A stretch of DNA of 64,000 bases from Clarkia xantiana subsp. parviflora (Eukaryota; Streptophyta; Magnoliopsida; Myrtales; Onagraceae): NCBI GenBank assembly GCA_036873135.1, contig JAPTYO010000009.1:33930756-33994755 (forward strand), given 5' to 3'. Positions 43,756 through 56,499 of this stretch are shown piece after piece. The position numbers and the translations under genes are program-made. The notes beneath the pieces are model-generated. The model saw only the letters and a list, made by a program, of their open reading frames with translations. It did not search any database and was not told where the DNA came from. Position 1 is the first letter of the stretch. Each line of letters begins with the position of its first letter.

Positions 43756-46432
43756 ATGTCTGGTAAGGTTTTCCTTCTCTGTTTTCATGGTTTGCTGATG
43801 TTACCTTCTCCTCCTTTCTCAAGTTTTCCTGTTTGTAACCGTTTTTTTTAGACGAAGCTAGTTCTGGGGCAAGGACCCCTTTTACCTTTGAGCTTGCTGT
43901 TAATGAGATTTCTGAGACCTCGTATGAGGTTGCTCTCCGAGAAGGGTGCATCACTTCAGACTGGGAACCCCGCTTCCCTTACGAGTCTCAGCCAACCACC
44001 AGGAGGAAGCATATCGTCACGCGTCCTCGAGAGGGAGAAGTGTTCGTCTCTACCGGGCAGATAAACGCTGGGATTCGATTTCCTTTTTGCGCGAACCTGG
44101 TGGAGATGTGCAACTTCTACCAGACACATCCCTGCACCTTCTCTCCACATGCCATCCACGTGTGGAATGCTTTCCAGCTTCTGTGCCTCCGCCGGCAGTG
44201 GACGTACAGTTTGCTGCTCTTCTGCACCTTCTACGGAATGAAGTGTAATAAGTCTGGTGTTTGCTCCTTCTCCCCCCGACTCCCCAAGTGGACAAAGGAG
44301 CAACTTTCACGTTTCGGCTGGGATAGCGAGACCTGGAAGTTCCACAACGATCGGGTGCTTATTCGTGATTCAGGGTCCGACAATAGCGGATGGAAGAAGT
44401 ATTACTTCTTCGTCCAAAACAGCTCTGTCCCATGGCCCCGATGGGAGGTTGTGGCGGACCCTTCCCCCAAGCTCGAGGTCTACACCGAGGATGACCTCAA
44501 CACTCTCCAGCTGGTCAAGCTCTACCGTTGGGGGGAATCCTTCATTACCCTCGACGCCAACAAGCTCCTGGAGAAGGACTTGATTCATATCGGAGTCCGG
44601 CTCCTCGATTCCGTTTCCAAGGATTTGGTTATCTGGGTAACAATTCTAACCACTTTGTCTTTTCATTTTTGCAGTCAAGAAGGCATCTCTGCTGACCCAT
44701 CTAATGTTGAAGCAGGGGGAGACTGATTCCGTCCAAGGTGGCTCCAAGCGGAAGCGGAAGTCGCTGAAAAAGGGAGCTTCCTCTTCTGCTGCCCCTCCGA
44801 CCGAAGAACAGGTCGTGGCCAAGCGGGTCAGAAGGGAGGAGATAGAACAATCCTTCGGGGTCACTACCGCCGAGGAAAGTAAGCGTGTTCGTCGTGCTAT
44901 TAAGAAATATAGGAAGCTGGTCCCCGAGGAGTTTATCCCCGCTGATCGGGAATCGCGGGTTCGAGAAATCAAATACATCCTTCGAGGAGAAACCCCCCGC
45001 GTTCTCAAGGCGGGATACTACAACTTCTTTGGAAAGGACCAACATCTCGAGCGCCAAATCATCTGGTGCCCCCATGATACTCTGCCTGACTTTATTCGTC
45101 CCGCAACCGCAGGTCCATCGGAGGCTCTCACTCCGAGGAAGGCTGCTACTCCAGCACGCGCCGCGACTCCACAGGCGCCGATGATGGAGGAGACCCCGAC
45201 GGAAGGTCAGTTCCGTCAGGTGACCGACTTGGAGGCTTCTCCTTCCTCCGAGGAGCCAAATGAAGGTGGCCTGCTTCCCCGCCGAAGGCCGGGTCGAAGC
45301 ATCCTGAGGCCAACCGTGGAGGACGTGTCCCAGAGTCCTCCTCCAGAGCTCCGCACTCCAACTCCCGAGCCTCCGACCGAGGTGGCTCCTCCGGCTGAGG
45401 CTTCCAGGGTCATCCCTCCTCTCCCCGTGGATGAAAATCTTTACAAGGTTTTCACCCCCGACCAGGAGACGGTTCCCTGGAACCCGATCGAGTCTCTCCA
45501 AGGGGTCTCACTCCAACGGGGGGATCTTCAGCCTGAATTGGCCATGCATCTGCTGGCAGGGTCAATTCCTCCAGCCTTGAAGCGGCCAATCTCCTTGGCG
45601 AGGGAGGACATCGAGGAGGAGCTCCGCAATATGGCCATCCGTCGGATGGAGGTAAAACTTTACCTTTACTTTGTTCTCTTCATTGTTTTTACCTTCGATT
45701 ATCAGATTCTAATCTTTTTCCCTTTCGTCTTAGGAAACCGCGGACCAGCAGCGCTGCTTTGGCTTCATCCTGGCTCTCAAGGGTGCTTTGGAGGAGGCAC
45801 AAGCTAAGTCGGACCCCGACGCATTGGCCAAGCTCCAAGCGGACCTCGTCGAGGCTGTAGCGGCCAGGGACAAGATAGCCAAGGAACGGACCTTCCTCAA
45901 CGAGATGGCTACGGACCTGCAGAAGTAGGTTCAAGATCATGAGGTCGTCCTGCATCGGGAGCGGAGGATGGTCCAGGAGGATCAGCGGCGGAACGAGGCG
46001 GAGAAGAGGCAGCTCATCCACGAGAAGGGCGTTTTCGCGGAAGCTCTCGCGGAGGCCAAGGCGAGACTTGAAGCCAAGAAGGCTGAATTTCCTGCTAAGC
46101 TGGCTGAGGCAAAGGCTCAGGGTCGCGAGGAGTATCGGAACTCCGATGATTTCCAAGCGGATGCCGTGGGGTTCTGCAAAACCGAGGTGGAGAACGTTCT
46201 GTTCAACGCCGTCGAGGAGCTCTACACGGCATACGAGGATTCCATCGACTTCAAGAAGTCCGAGACCCTTGCCCCTATCGCGGAGAAGTACTTCAACCTC
46301 CCCGCGGAGAGTGATGAGGCTGATGCCGTGGACCCGACTCCGCGGACTGCGGAGCCTTCTGCCCAGGCCCCTCCGAATCCTACTCCCTCTGACGCTGCTG
46401 AGGACCCAACTTCCAACAAGGACCAAGCTTAA
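43756..46432 (+). pseudogene. aORF-F: antisense 'putative gypsy type transposon' protein
   Basis: Exon 1 43756-43762 (ATGTCTG, donor GTAAGG), exon 2 43852-44636, a 38-nt GT-AG-like segment, exon 3 from 44675 to 45651, intron 45652-45733, exon 4 45734-46432. The exon 2 domain shows VALREGCITSDWEPRFPYES, GIRFPFCANLVEM, CTFSPHAIHVWNAF, WKKYYFFVQNSSVPW and DLIHIGVRLLD. Exon 3 is Lys/Arg-rich with TPRVLKAGYYNF and a Pro-rich tail (TPTPEPPTE). Exon 4 is a coiled coil ending in NKDQA. The frame shifts at the 38-nt segment, and a TAG at about 45926 interrupts the coiled coil. Own TATA box, no overlap with pol. Confidence 0.83.
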
Positions 46433-46559
46433 TGCTCTATTCTTTAAGTCCTTGTAATTTTCCTCATTGTATCCTCCTTGTCTTTGTATCGGAACCTTTA
46501 GGCCTTTGAGCCCATATAAGAAATTTCTTCCATCTATTTTGGTCTCGATAATCATTGCA

Positions 46560-47420
46560 TCATTTTAAAGCAACTTTAGATTCGTTACTTAAAACGTTCC
46601 AATGCACCACTTAAGATGACTTCATATATCCTTCCGATGCTTTACTCGAGACTTTACCACTTAAGGTTTCTCGTCTACTCGGGACTTCACCACTTAAGGT
46701 TTCTCGTCTACTCGGGACTTCACCACTTAAGGTTTCTCGTCTACTCGGGACTTCATCACTTAAGGTTTCTCGTCCAAGTCACTTAATGTAATTTCACATG
46801 TCTTTTCGTGACATTTTCCTCGGGATTTTACCACTTAAGGTTTCTCATCCATGCCTTTCAAGACAATTTTATACATCACTTAAGATGATTTTTCGCACCC
46901 CTTAAGGCTTTTATCGCGCCATTCTAGACGACTTAATCGTACCCCTCAGGGCTTTTATCGCGTCATTCCAGACGACTTAACCACACCCATTAGGGCTTTT
47001 TGCCGCATCATATAGACGACTTACGCGGACCCGTTAGGGCTTTTCGTACCCTTTAAGGCTTTTTGCCGCATCATATAGACGACTTACGCAGACCCGTTGG
47101 GGCTTTTTCGTACCCTATAAGGCTTTTTGCCGCATCATATAGACGACTTACGTGGACCCGTTAGGGCTTTTTCGTACCTAGGCTTTTGGTTGCATCATAT
47201 AGACGACTTACTCATACCCCGTAGGGCTTTTGTCCATACCTCGAAAGGCTTTTTTCGCGCCATAAAGGCGACTTACCCGTACCTCGTAAGGCTTTTGTCG
47301 CGTCCTTCAGGACGTCTTACTAACAGTTGGAATATTTGATCGAAAGCAACTTTTATTTATTAACAACTCAAAGCTGGCTTACATCAGATCTTTATCGATA
47401 GACAATTTGCGCCATTCGCG
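46560..47420. repeat. Element F 3'-UTR tandem repeat block
   Basis: First about 37-bp units (CACTTAAGGTTTCTCGTCTA, 46640-46770), then about 60-65 bp units (GCATCATATAGACGACTTAC ... GTTAGGGCTTTT, 46980-47230). It occupies the same place as the A block but with largely different units, so it evolves fast. It lies between the ends of aORF and pol. Confidence 0.87.
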
Positions 47421-47431
47421 GCGACTTAATA

Positions 47432-50400
47432 TCAAACATGATACTTCTTCAAGTGTGCGCCACTGAAGGAATGCTTCAACGTCTTGCCATCAAGGTCTTC
47501 TAGCTTGTATGCATTCGGGGCTGGCATCCCTACGATCTTGTATGGTCCCTCCCATTTCGGCGATAGCTTGTTGATCCGATCTTGATGAACGAACTCGTTC
47601 CTCTGCCAGAAAAGTTCTCCAACGAAGAATTGTCGGGACTTGACACGCCGATTATAATATCGGGCTGTTGCCAGACGCATCCGAGCCTGAACTTCATCAG
47701 CCTTCCACCTTTTCTCCTCGAGCAAGTCTAAGTCTAGACGTCTCATTTCCTCGTTCGTTAGAGGCTCATAATATCTCCTGCGATGGGTCGCCACTGCTGT
47801 CTCCACGGGGGCAACTGCCTTCGTGCCATAGACAAGGCCGAACGGAGTCTCCCCTGTCGACTGCTTGGGTGTTGTTCTAACAGCCCACAGCACATTTTCA
47901 AGCTCATCCAGCCAATGACCTTGCAAGGCGTAGACTCTCTTCTTCAAGCCATCCATCACGATCTTGTTGGCTGATTCGACTTGGCCATTAGTCTGAGCAT
48001 GGTGGACGGAAGCTGTCCGATGCTCAATGTTCAATTCCTCCAGGTACTCCTTCAACTGAGTCCCATTGAACGGAGGGCCATTATCGCTGATCAACACTCG
48101 AGGAATCCCATACCGGGATATGATCTGAGTTTGAAGGAACTTGAGGATCTGCTGCCCCGTTGTCTTGGCCAACTCCTTAGCCTCTATCCACTTCGAGAAG
48201 TAATCGATGGCCACGAGTAAATACTTGCACTGACCTTTCGCTTGTGGAAGAGGTCCCACCAAGTCAATGCCCCACTGCGCGAAGGGCCAAGCACTCCTGA
48301 TGGACATCAAGTCCGCAGCAGGAGCCACGATATTCGGAGCGTACCTCTGGCATGCATCACAGGATTGGACCATCGCTGTTGCCTCCTTGTTCATCGAAGG
48401 CCAATAGTAGCCTAGATTCAACGCCTTCCTCACAATGGATCGGGCCCCTTCATGACAGACCGCGACTCCCTCGTGCAGCTCTCTCAGGATCCGATTCGTA
48501 TCAGGCTCCGCCACACATTTCAGAAAAGGCTTTACATGCCCCCTCTTGTATAATTGGTTGTCCACCATCACGTAGTTGCTCGCGATTCGACGCAACCTAA
48601 CAGCTGCCACCTCATCATCGGGGAGTGCCCCCGTAGTCAGGTATGTGACCATCGGGGTCATCCAGGTGGGTTTCTCTTCTTCCTCCGATCCTGTTTCAAT
48701 AGCGTAAACCTCCGACGGATCGATGGTTGAGATAATTACTCTCTCCAGGAAGTGCACCTTCCGTTTCTCCTCAGGGGCCACTCCTAGAGCAAACTTGCTT
48801 AAGGCGTCTGCCTCCGCATTTTCTTCTCTCGGGATTGCCTCAGTATCGAAGCTTTTGAAACTTCCCTTCAAAGTCTGCACCTCGTGCAAATACTTCCTCA
48901 TTGTCAGGCTCTTGGCTTCATAATTCCCCTGGACTTGATTCACGATCAAGCTGGCATCACACTTCACTTTTAAATGATCGACTCCCGTACCCTTGGCAAT
49001 CTTAAGGCCCGTGATGAGAGCCTCATACTCCGCTTCATTGTTGGTGGCTCTAAACGTCAAGGCCAAGGCATATCGCAAGGGCTCGCCTCCACCGGGCGGT
49101 ATCAATACGAATCCTGCCCCCGATCCTTCTACACTTGATGAACTAGCAGTGTACATCTCCCAAGTGTTCTCCTCATTTGGCTGTTCTGGCTGTTCTGCTA
49201 TCGGGACCTCCATGGTTGCCCCCTCTACAGGACCCGCTTCTTCCAGATCGGGTGCTGTAGACTCAGCTATAAAATCTGCCAATGCCTGGCCCTTAATAGC
49301 GGTTCTCGGAGCAAAATGAATACGGAACTCCGTAAGCTCGATGGCCCATTTCACAAATCTCCCCGACGCCTCCGGTCGGTTCAAAAAGTGCTTCAAGGGC
49401 TGATTTGTTAACACCGTAACCTCGTGGGCATGGAAGTAAGGTCGTAGCTGTCGAGCAGCAACAATCAACGCAAAGAGATACTTCTCAATAGCGGGATAAT
49501 TCATTTTTGATTTGGCAAACGCCTTGCTTACATAATAAACAGGCACTTGGTTGCCCTTGACAATCTTTATTAAAACAGAACTAACAGCAACTTCAGAAAC
49601 AGCCAAATAGAGATAAAGCGGCTCGCCTGGAACCGGTTTCGCCAACGGCGGGAGGGTACGGAGGTGCTGCTTGAGTGCCTGGAATGCCTCCTCGCACTTG
49701 TCAGACCATTCAAACTTCTTGTGGGCCCTTAGCACATCATAAAATGGCATGGCTCTGTCACTCGCCTTGGATAAGAATCGATTCATCGCGGCCAACCGGC
49801 CATTCAACACTTGAACCTCCCGATGGGTCTTCGGAGACTGCATTTCCTCGATTGCTCGCAGCTTCTCGGGATTCACCTCGATTCCTCTCTGGCTCACCAT
49901 GAACCCTAGGAATTTCCCCGAGTTCACTCCGAAAGCGCACTTGTCCGGATTCAAACGAACCTGATGAAACTTTATCCGCTCAAACGCCGCCGCCAAGTTT
50001 TGGACATGATCCCCTGCTTGTCGGGACTTCACAAGCATGTTATCCACATAAGCCTCCATGGTCTTTCCCAGCATGTCTCCGAACAACTTGTTCACCATCC
50101 TCTGGTAAGTGGCTCCAGCATTGATCAGTCTGAAGGGCATAACGTCGTAGTGATAGACGTCACTATCGGCATAGAAGGCCGTATAGGGGGCATCCTCCTT
50201 CGCCATCTTGATTTGGTTGTAACCAGAATAGGTATCCATGAAGCTTAGCAGCTTGTGTCCCGATGTGGCATCCACCAACTGGTCAATCCTCGGGAGCGGA
50301 TAGCAATCCTTCGGGCAAGCCTTGTTCAAGTCGCGGAAATCGACACACATCCGCCACTTCCCATTACTCTTTCGCACCAGGACTGGGTTAGCGACCCAAG

Positions 50401-50569
50401 TCTGGAATCGGAGCTCCTTGATGAATCCCGCGTCGAGCAGTTTTCCCACCTCTTGCTGGATCGCGACCCTCTTGTCCGCGCCCATCGGACGCCTCTTCTG
50501 TGCGATAGGCTTGATCGCGGGATCAATCTTCAGTTCGTGCACAATCACGTCGGGGCTGATTCCTGGCAT
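47432..50569 (-). pseudogene. Element F RT-RNase H-integrase ORF with lost catalytic residues
   Basis: A 1045-codon open frame. RT: WRMCVDFRDLNKACPKD at about residue 72, MPFRL (normally MPFGL), and the catalytic YVDD reads YVDN at residues 174-177 (codon 50039-50041). First RNase H has no Asp (LYLAVSE). In the second, archaeal-type RNase H the catalytic TDGS reads TASS (residue 475, codon 49145-49147). The integrase looks intact: zinc site CHEGARS ... CDACQRYA and core WGIDLVGP, ISDNGPPF, GQVESANK, then the C-terminal domain. The upstream TAG at 50582-50584 (Trp in A) separates it from PR. RT should be inactive. Confidence 0.92.
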
Positions 50570-50581
50570 ATCACTCGGGGA

Positions 50582-53084
50582 CTAGGCAAACAGCTCCTTG
50601 AACTCCTTCAGGAGCTCGATCAACTCTCGGGCTCTTTCCTCCGACAAAGTAGACCCAATCTTCACCTTCCTTCGAGGTCCATCCATCTCAACCTCCTTCA
50701 GATCCTCCATGGGGGCGGGACGCCCAAACTCCTCTCGAGGATCGGCATCAGTCTGTAGGACAGCCATGGCTTCCCTTCTTCTCCTTCTGGTGGCATTAAC
50801 ATAACACCTTCGCGACGCCACCTGGTCACCCTTGACCTCTCCGACCCCATTATCAGTCGGGAACTTCATCTTTTTGGTGAACGGTTGAAGCAACTGCCAT
50901 GAGAGGGTTGATGGTGGTCCTCCCGATGATAGCGTTATACGTTCCCGTCGATTCCACCACGACGAAATCCACGTTCCGTCGCTCCATCTTCCAGCCACTA
51001 CCAAACTCCACCGGTAAGGTAATCATCCCCAACGGATAGGAAGTAGATCCCGAGAATCCCACCATCGGGAAGTTCACCTGCGTCAAGTCCTTCTTCGTCT
51101 TTCCCATGGCTTCCAGGGCGTCCATGAAAAGAACGTCGGAGGAGCTCCCTCCGTCTATCAGGATCCGCTTCATCTCGAATCCGTCCACGTCCAGGGTCAC
51201 GACCAAGGCGTCGTCGTGGGGGCTCTCCACGCCTATCAAATCCTCCGCTGAGAAAGAAATCACCATTTCTTCCTTTAGAGTCCACGACCGGGACCTCTTG
51301 CCTAGCACCACAGCAGTAGAGATGCGAGAAGCATAATTCTCCCGAGAAGCGGAGGTGTCACCTCCTGCTGCCATTCCTCCGTGAATGACGTTAATGGTCC
51401 CCCGTCTCTCCTTACGGGCGCCAGAACCAGAGGCTTCCGGTTCGACCTTCTTCTTCTTTGGAGATCGATCACGGGACTTGGAACAGGACCGCGACCGAGT
51501 TTTGGAACGGGATCGGCACCGTCCCCTCCCGACAAACTCCTTCAGCTTCCCCTTCTGGATCAGCTTCTCTATCTCCTTCTTCAGCTCCCGACAGTTATCC
51601 GTGTCGTGACCATTGGCTCGATGGTACCGACAATAACGATCCGAGCGGCCTCCCAAGAACTCACCTTCTTTCCTCGGGGGGTATCGGGCGAGACCCTGCC
51701 GATCCATCACGGCTAACACGGAGGTCATCGAGCTGTTGATGGGAATAGTACGACCCTCGCGATTATCCTTCCTCGGAGGACGCTTGTCCTCCCTTCTCTC
51801 GGGGCGACCCCGGCTCCTACTTCCCTCCGATTTGTCACTCCCTTTGCGATCATCCGACAGCTTGGACGATGGCTTTCCTCTTCCTGACTTTGGAGGATCA
51901 AGCTCTCCGGCAGCAATCTTCGACTCCTGCACGTCGATCTGCTGCTTCACCCTCGCTTGCAGGGCCTCCATGCTCCACACAGCCTTCGCGGCTACGCTGT
52001 GCATCAGATCGAAACCATACGGAGCCGTCAGGTTTCGAAGGAATGTGCGGATAGTCTCTCCCTCCGATATCTCCTCATCGACCTCCGCGGTACTGGCAGT
52101 GAATCGTTGGTAGTAATATGCCAACGACTCGTCGGATCTCTGCACCACCTGGGTCAGGGACCTCACACTCTTCAGGAGACGCCTTCGACCTTGATATTGC
52201 TTGATGAAGCTATCGTGCATATCAGCCCAGCACGTAATACTTCCCGGCGGTAGGCTGAAAAACCAGGTCATGGCCCTTTCTCCCAGGGTGATCGGGAACA
52301 GTGAACACACGAGATCATCATTCGAGGTTCTTCCCATGCAGGCCTGAACATGCCTCTGAACATGGCGGACCGGGTCTCCTTCACCATCGTACTCCTTGAT
52401 GGTCGGGATGCCTAGCCCTGGCGGAGCGACTGTATCTAGCAGCCGTGGAACGAAAGGGTGAGTGGATCGGTCCCTTAGCTCCGATGTCATTTGCTTCTGG
52501 TCGCCCATGCAGATGTTGACAATTTTTACCACCTGATCGGGAGTAATGGGGCCATTCAGGGGAATAGTCCTATGTTGCACTGGTCCGGGACCATCCACCA
52601 CGAATTTCTCCGAGTGCGCGGGCTCCTTGCCCTTATCCCTGGGCTGAACTTCCTGAACCTCCTGTTCTTCTGGAACCACCATTGGAGGAGGTGGAGGTAA
52701 CTCTTCTCGCGGAGGCAACTCCTCTGCCCTCCTGGCAGCCTCTCTCTTGTCCAACAGAGCCTCCATGGCAGCCAAGAACATAGGCATAGCATCTGCTACT
52801 GCCTTGGCCAGCTCCGAGTTTGAGGAAGAACCTGTTTCCCTCCGCGGGATCTCCTCTCTGTGCCCCACCGGGTATGGGGGAGCATCCACCTCCCTTCGCG
52901 GGATATCCTGCCTGTTCAACGTCGTGTCTCGGACTGAGACCTCATCATCACCATGCCCCCCTGTCTGAGAAACAGCAGGGTACTCACCTTGTTCAGCAAC
53001 ATGCTCCAGCAACGGGGAATTCACAGTTCCAGCGGGGCGAGAACTACCGACCTGGACTTGCTTCTTCTTGCCACCACCGGCCAT
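50582..53084 (-). pseudogene. Element F gag-protease, one frameshift
   Basis: Start ATG at 53082-53084. The 743-codon frame holds an acidic N-terminus, capsid (FVVDGPGPVQHRTIPLN, FVPRLLDTVAPPG, YDGEGDPVRHVQ, MTWFFSLPPGSI, YYYQRF, GETIRTFLRNL), an Arg/Ser/Lys-rich linker, knuckle CRYHRANGHDTDNC, an RS-rich run, and protease ILIDGGSSSDVLF. One extra T at about 50870 shifts the frame near STVHQK; the protease end and linker continue in 50582-50880 to the TAG at 50582. This is the best preserved gag in the window. Confidence 0.92.
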
Positions 53085-53120
53085 TGATCTGGTAGAAACT
53101 ATTTTGGCTTTTCGTTACGT

Positions 53121-53139
53121 TTCCCACAGACGGTGCCAA
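53121..53139 (-). other. Element F primer-binding site
   Basis: The minus strand reads TTGGCACCGTCTGTGGGAA; one base differs from A (GGCGCC to GGCACC). Confidence 0.8.
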
Positions 53140-53878
53140 TGTTGGATCACGGGCGAAGCTCCGTTACGTTCTTGACGGAAAGCTTGAACTCCTGGGCTCC
53201 GCGTAATCCTGCAAAAGGGGATGACCTGGGTGGTGACCCAGAATCCCTCTCCGATGCCTAAATGAGTATATGACCAATGGGGTGGTAAGCAGTAATCTAA
53301 GTTCGTATTAGAGAATGTGTTTTCTGAGGCAACTTCCTCCTTTATATAGGAGGGGAAGTTACTCAGTTACCTGTGACCGTGCCTGGCCGTTTTACTCATG
53401 ATTCCGCATATCTCGTTCGGGATTCCGTATATCTCGTCCCACGCTCCGCGTATCTCGCCCATACTCCGCGTATCTCGGGCACGCCCTACGTATCTCGGGG
53501 GAGGTTTATCTGTATCTTGGCCGTCTTCCCACTACTCTATCTAGTAGGCGGGTTTCTCGGTCTTATCCTCTGATCACAAGTCCCAACTCCTGTCGGGGAC
53601 ACCAGATTTATCTCATTCTAGGTCACCACCCAGGACCCTTTGTCTCACGAGACAGGCCCAGCCTCCTCGGGGCTTTATAATCGGGGCCTTTACTAAGGCA
53701 TATCGGGGCCTACTCAGAGGCTTCTTGTCGGGAGCATTCAGCTCATATATCGGGACTGCTAAAGTCGGGACCCTTCGTACTGGGCTTCTGGGCCTTCCAG
53801 GCCTTTCACGAGGCCTACTGGACTTACTCGCCGTCTATTGACTGTTAACGGGGCTAACGATTACATCGGAACCCATCA
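53140..53878 (-). repeat. Element F 5' LTR
   Basis: 739 bp, 14 differences from 42366-43104. Minus-strand TATA box at 53341-53348. Confidence 0.95.
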
Positions 53879-53925
53879 CATGGTATTCTTCTTTGTATGG
53901 TGCAATGATCTCTTCAGACACCCTC

Positions 53926-54890
53926 ATAGGGGCGTAGTGAATATTTCACGAGATAGGCTCTCGGAAGGTACTGGTGTTGGACCAAAGATACGCTCTTGGT
54001 GGGCGTCGAAATCTTTTCGCGAGACAGGCTCTCGGAGGGCACTTAACGTTTCACAGGATAGGCTCCCGGAGGGCACAGGTGTTAGACCAAAGATACGCCC
54101 TTGGTGGGGGTCGAAATCTTTTCGCGAGACAGGATCTCGGAGGGCACTTAACGTTTCACAGGATAGGCTCCCGGAGGGCACAGGTGTTAGACCAAAGATA
54201 CGCTCTTGGTGAACGTCGAAATCTGTTCACGAGACAGGCTCTCGGAGGGCACTTAACGTTTCACAGGATAGGCTCCCGGAGGGCACTGGTGTTAGACCAA
54301 AGATACGCTCTTGGTGGGCGTCGAAATCTGTTCACGAGACAGGCTCTCGGAGGGCACTTAACGTTTCACATGATAGGCTCCCGGAGGGCACAGGTGTTAG
54401 ACCAAAGATACGCTCTTGGTTGGCGTCGAATCTGGTAGTTTGAAATCTACCTCAAGATACGCTCTTGGGGGTGTCGAATCTGGTAGCTTGAAATCTACCT
54501 CAAGATACGCTCTTGGGGGCGTCGAATCTGGTAGTTTGAAATCTACCTCAAGATACGCTCATGGGGGCGTTGAATCTGGTAGTTTGAAATTTACCTCAAG
54601 ATACGCTCTTGGGGACGTCGAAGGTTGTAGTTTTTGGAAACCATTCTCAAGATACGCTCTTGGGGGCGTCGAAGGTCGTAGTTTTTGGAAACCACTCTCA
54701 AGATACGCTTTTGGGGGCGTCGAAGGTCGTAGTTTATAGAAACCACTCTCAAGATACGCTCTTGGGGGCGTCGAGGGTCGTAGTATGAAAACTACTCTCA
54801 AGATACGCTCTTGGGGGCGTCGAGGGTCGTAGTATGAAAACTACTCTCAAGATACGCTCTTGGGGGCGTCGAATCTATTCGCAGGATAGG
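53926..54890. repeat. Hairpin-rich tandem array (B)
   Basis: 105-bp units start at 53981, 54086, 54191, 54296 and 54401, exactly periodic. Then 48-51 bp units follow to about 54880, with the core AAGATACGCTCTTGG and stem-loops GGTAG...CTACC (left) changing to GTAGT...ACCAC or ACTAC (right). 105, 48 and 51 are multiples of three, which explains the long repetitive open frames. Confidence 0.93.
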
Positions 54891-56488
54891 CTCCCGGAGG
54901 GCTCAGAATATTACTTTACCTTGTGTCACTCCCCATGTAGGGTGTGTCTTTGATACGCCTTTTAGATCTTTACTTAAGTTTTATTTCCATGATATTGCCT
55001 GTTACCACGCTTTTTCTTCAATGTTGGAGATCACCTTTCGAGGGCGATGTTTGTGTGTTGTCAACTTAGGACGAGTTCGTACAGGGAGTTGAGGATGTTT
55101 TCCTCTTATGTGACCTCTTCTAGGAGAAGTGGTATTGCATGCTCCTGTGATCTTCTGCTTCCAATATCTTCTTTTACATTTAGGTGGACTACCAAGCACT
55201 TGTTCGTTTGGTGCCCCCCAAGTTGCTTCGTGGTCATACCGCCTTTCATGTTTGGCCGTTGAAGGCCCCTTGTTCATTTTCTTGATTGGGTACCCCTTAT
55301 GCTTGGGGCTCCCTTGTCTGCTTGTTTGGATGCGATGAGTGTCCCTTGTAGGACTTACTCTTTTTCATGCTTGTTTGTTTCAGTCATAAGCATGGTTTGG
55401 ATAATGCCTTTGTCGGATGTATCTCTTGAGGTTGGGTGGAGAGCTTTTCCTTTGGGTGGGTGGGGGTGATTTTCATTCTCTTGATAACTAGGATGTGGCA
55501 GTGTTTGTATCCTAGGGGTGCTTGTAAATTCTTTCCCCCCCTTCCTTGTGTTTTTTAGAAAAAACACTTTTGCAGTGATGATAGAGTAGGAGTAACGTAT
55601 CTTGGAAGGGATTGTATTTAGGTTGAAAATCTTTCTCATAGAATGGTGTCTTGAGTTGTTAATCTCGAAGGTGTGTTTCAGAATAGTCAATATGATCCAT
55701 GCTCCTTGCTCGGGCATGGGGGGGTCTGACCGGGCTGTGATAATCTTCTTGAAGTGTTGTGGTACTTAGTGTGCTTTGCATTTTCCTTTACATTGGAGTA
55801 TTCTTCAATGCCTTTAGGGAGTGTCACATTAGACATGCTCCTCCCACCTTGAATTTTGATTATAGACTTCCTTTGAATTAGAACTTGAACCTAAAAAGGA
55901 TGTTTTCCTTTAGGTTTGCAGGTGATGCTCCATGAATTTCCATGGGTTTGCCCCTGTATTGGCTATTCCTTGTTGGATAGCTTCATTAGAGGCTGCATTT
56001 GTATTGCGTACATATACGTGTTTGAGGTGTGTTGAGCTGACAAGCCCCTCCTTTTTCATTTAGTCATAACCTTCATTCATCATGTGTTCGGCGTATGGCC
56101 TTAAAGGCGGGATATTTTTCTAGTGCCCCTTTATCGAGGTTCTCCTCTTGATGGGATGCCAGAGTCAAATGTCTTATCATTCGCAGACAAGGTGTTTGAT
56201 CAGGATGTGCGTCTAGTGTGAGGGTCGATCTTGAAACCTTACTCCCCAAGCTTTTGAGCTCTTCTTTGGTTGATCTTGTAGAACTATTATCGTGCCCTAA
56301 GGCTCTTGATAGGAGATGTATCTCCTTTTTCATATTCTTGTTGTTGCACTATCTCTTTTGCTAATCTTGCATCTTTAGAGTTTCTCTCTTGGTGCATGAC
56401 TTCAATGACAGGATTTTCTACCGATGTTTGTTCTGTTAGGACTTGTATCCTTGGTTGCCTTCCTTTCTTGTGAGATGGCGAAGGAGTG
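54891..56488. other. Element B internal region of unknown function
   Basis: Parallel to D 22698-24224. It includes the seven-G tract near 55718 and the B copy of the short conserved ORF (56073-56499, minus). At about 56480-56500 it carries GCGAAGGAGTGTTTATGAAC, the uninterrupted version of the E target site in D. Confidence 0.6.
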
Positions 56489-56499
56489 TTTATGAACAC
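56073..56499 (-). other. Conserved short ORF of unknown function (B copy)
   Basis: Two overlapping frames (56287-56499 and 56073-56333) together match the D ORF: MHQERNSKDARLAKEIVQQ, then a frame change, then SRALGHDNSSTRSTKEEL and a charged tail. Conservation of protein text despite an indel suggests it once was coding. Confidence 0.4.

Larger units (their letters stand above)
42366..53878 (-). mobile_element. Level 3: element F, nearly complete Tat-type Ty3/gypsy
   Basis: Perfect TSD CATGG (42361-42365 and 53879-53883). Both LTRs are 739 bp, with 14 differences. Length 11.5 kb. Same family and order as A: 3' LTR, PPT, plus-strand aORF, tandem repeats, INT-RNaseH-RT, PR-gag, PBS, 5' LTR. 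Gag-pol has only one frameshift and one stop, but catalytic residues are lost in RT and RNase H. Confidence 0.95.
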
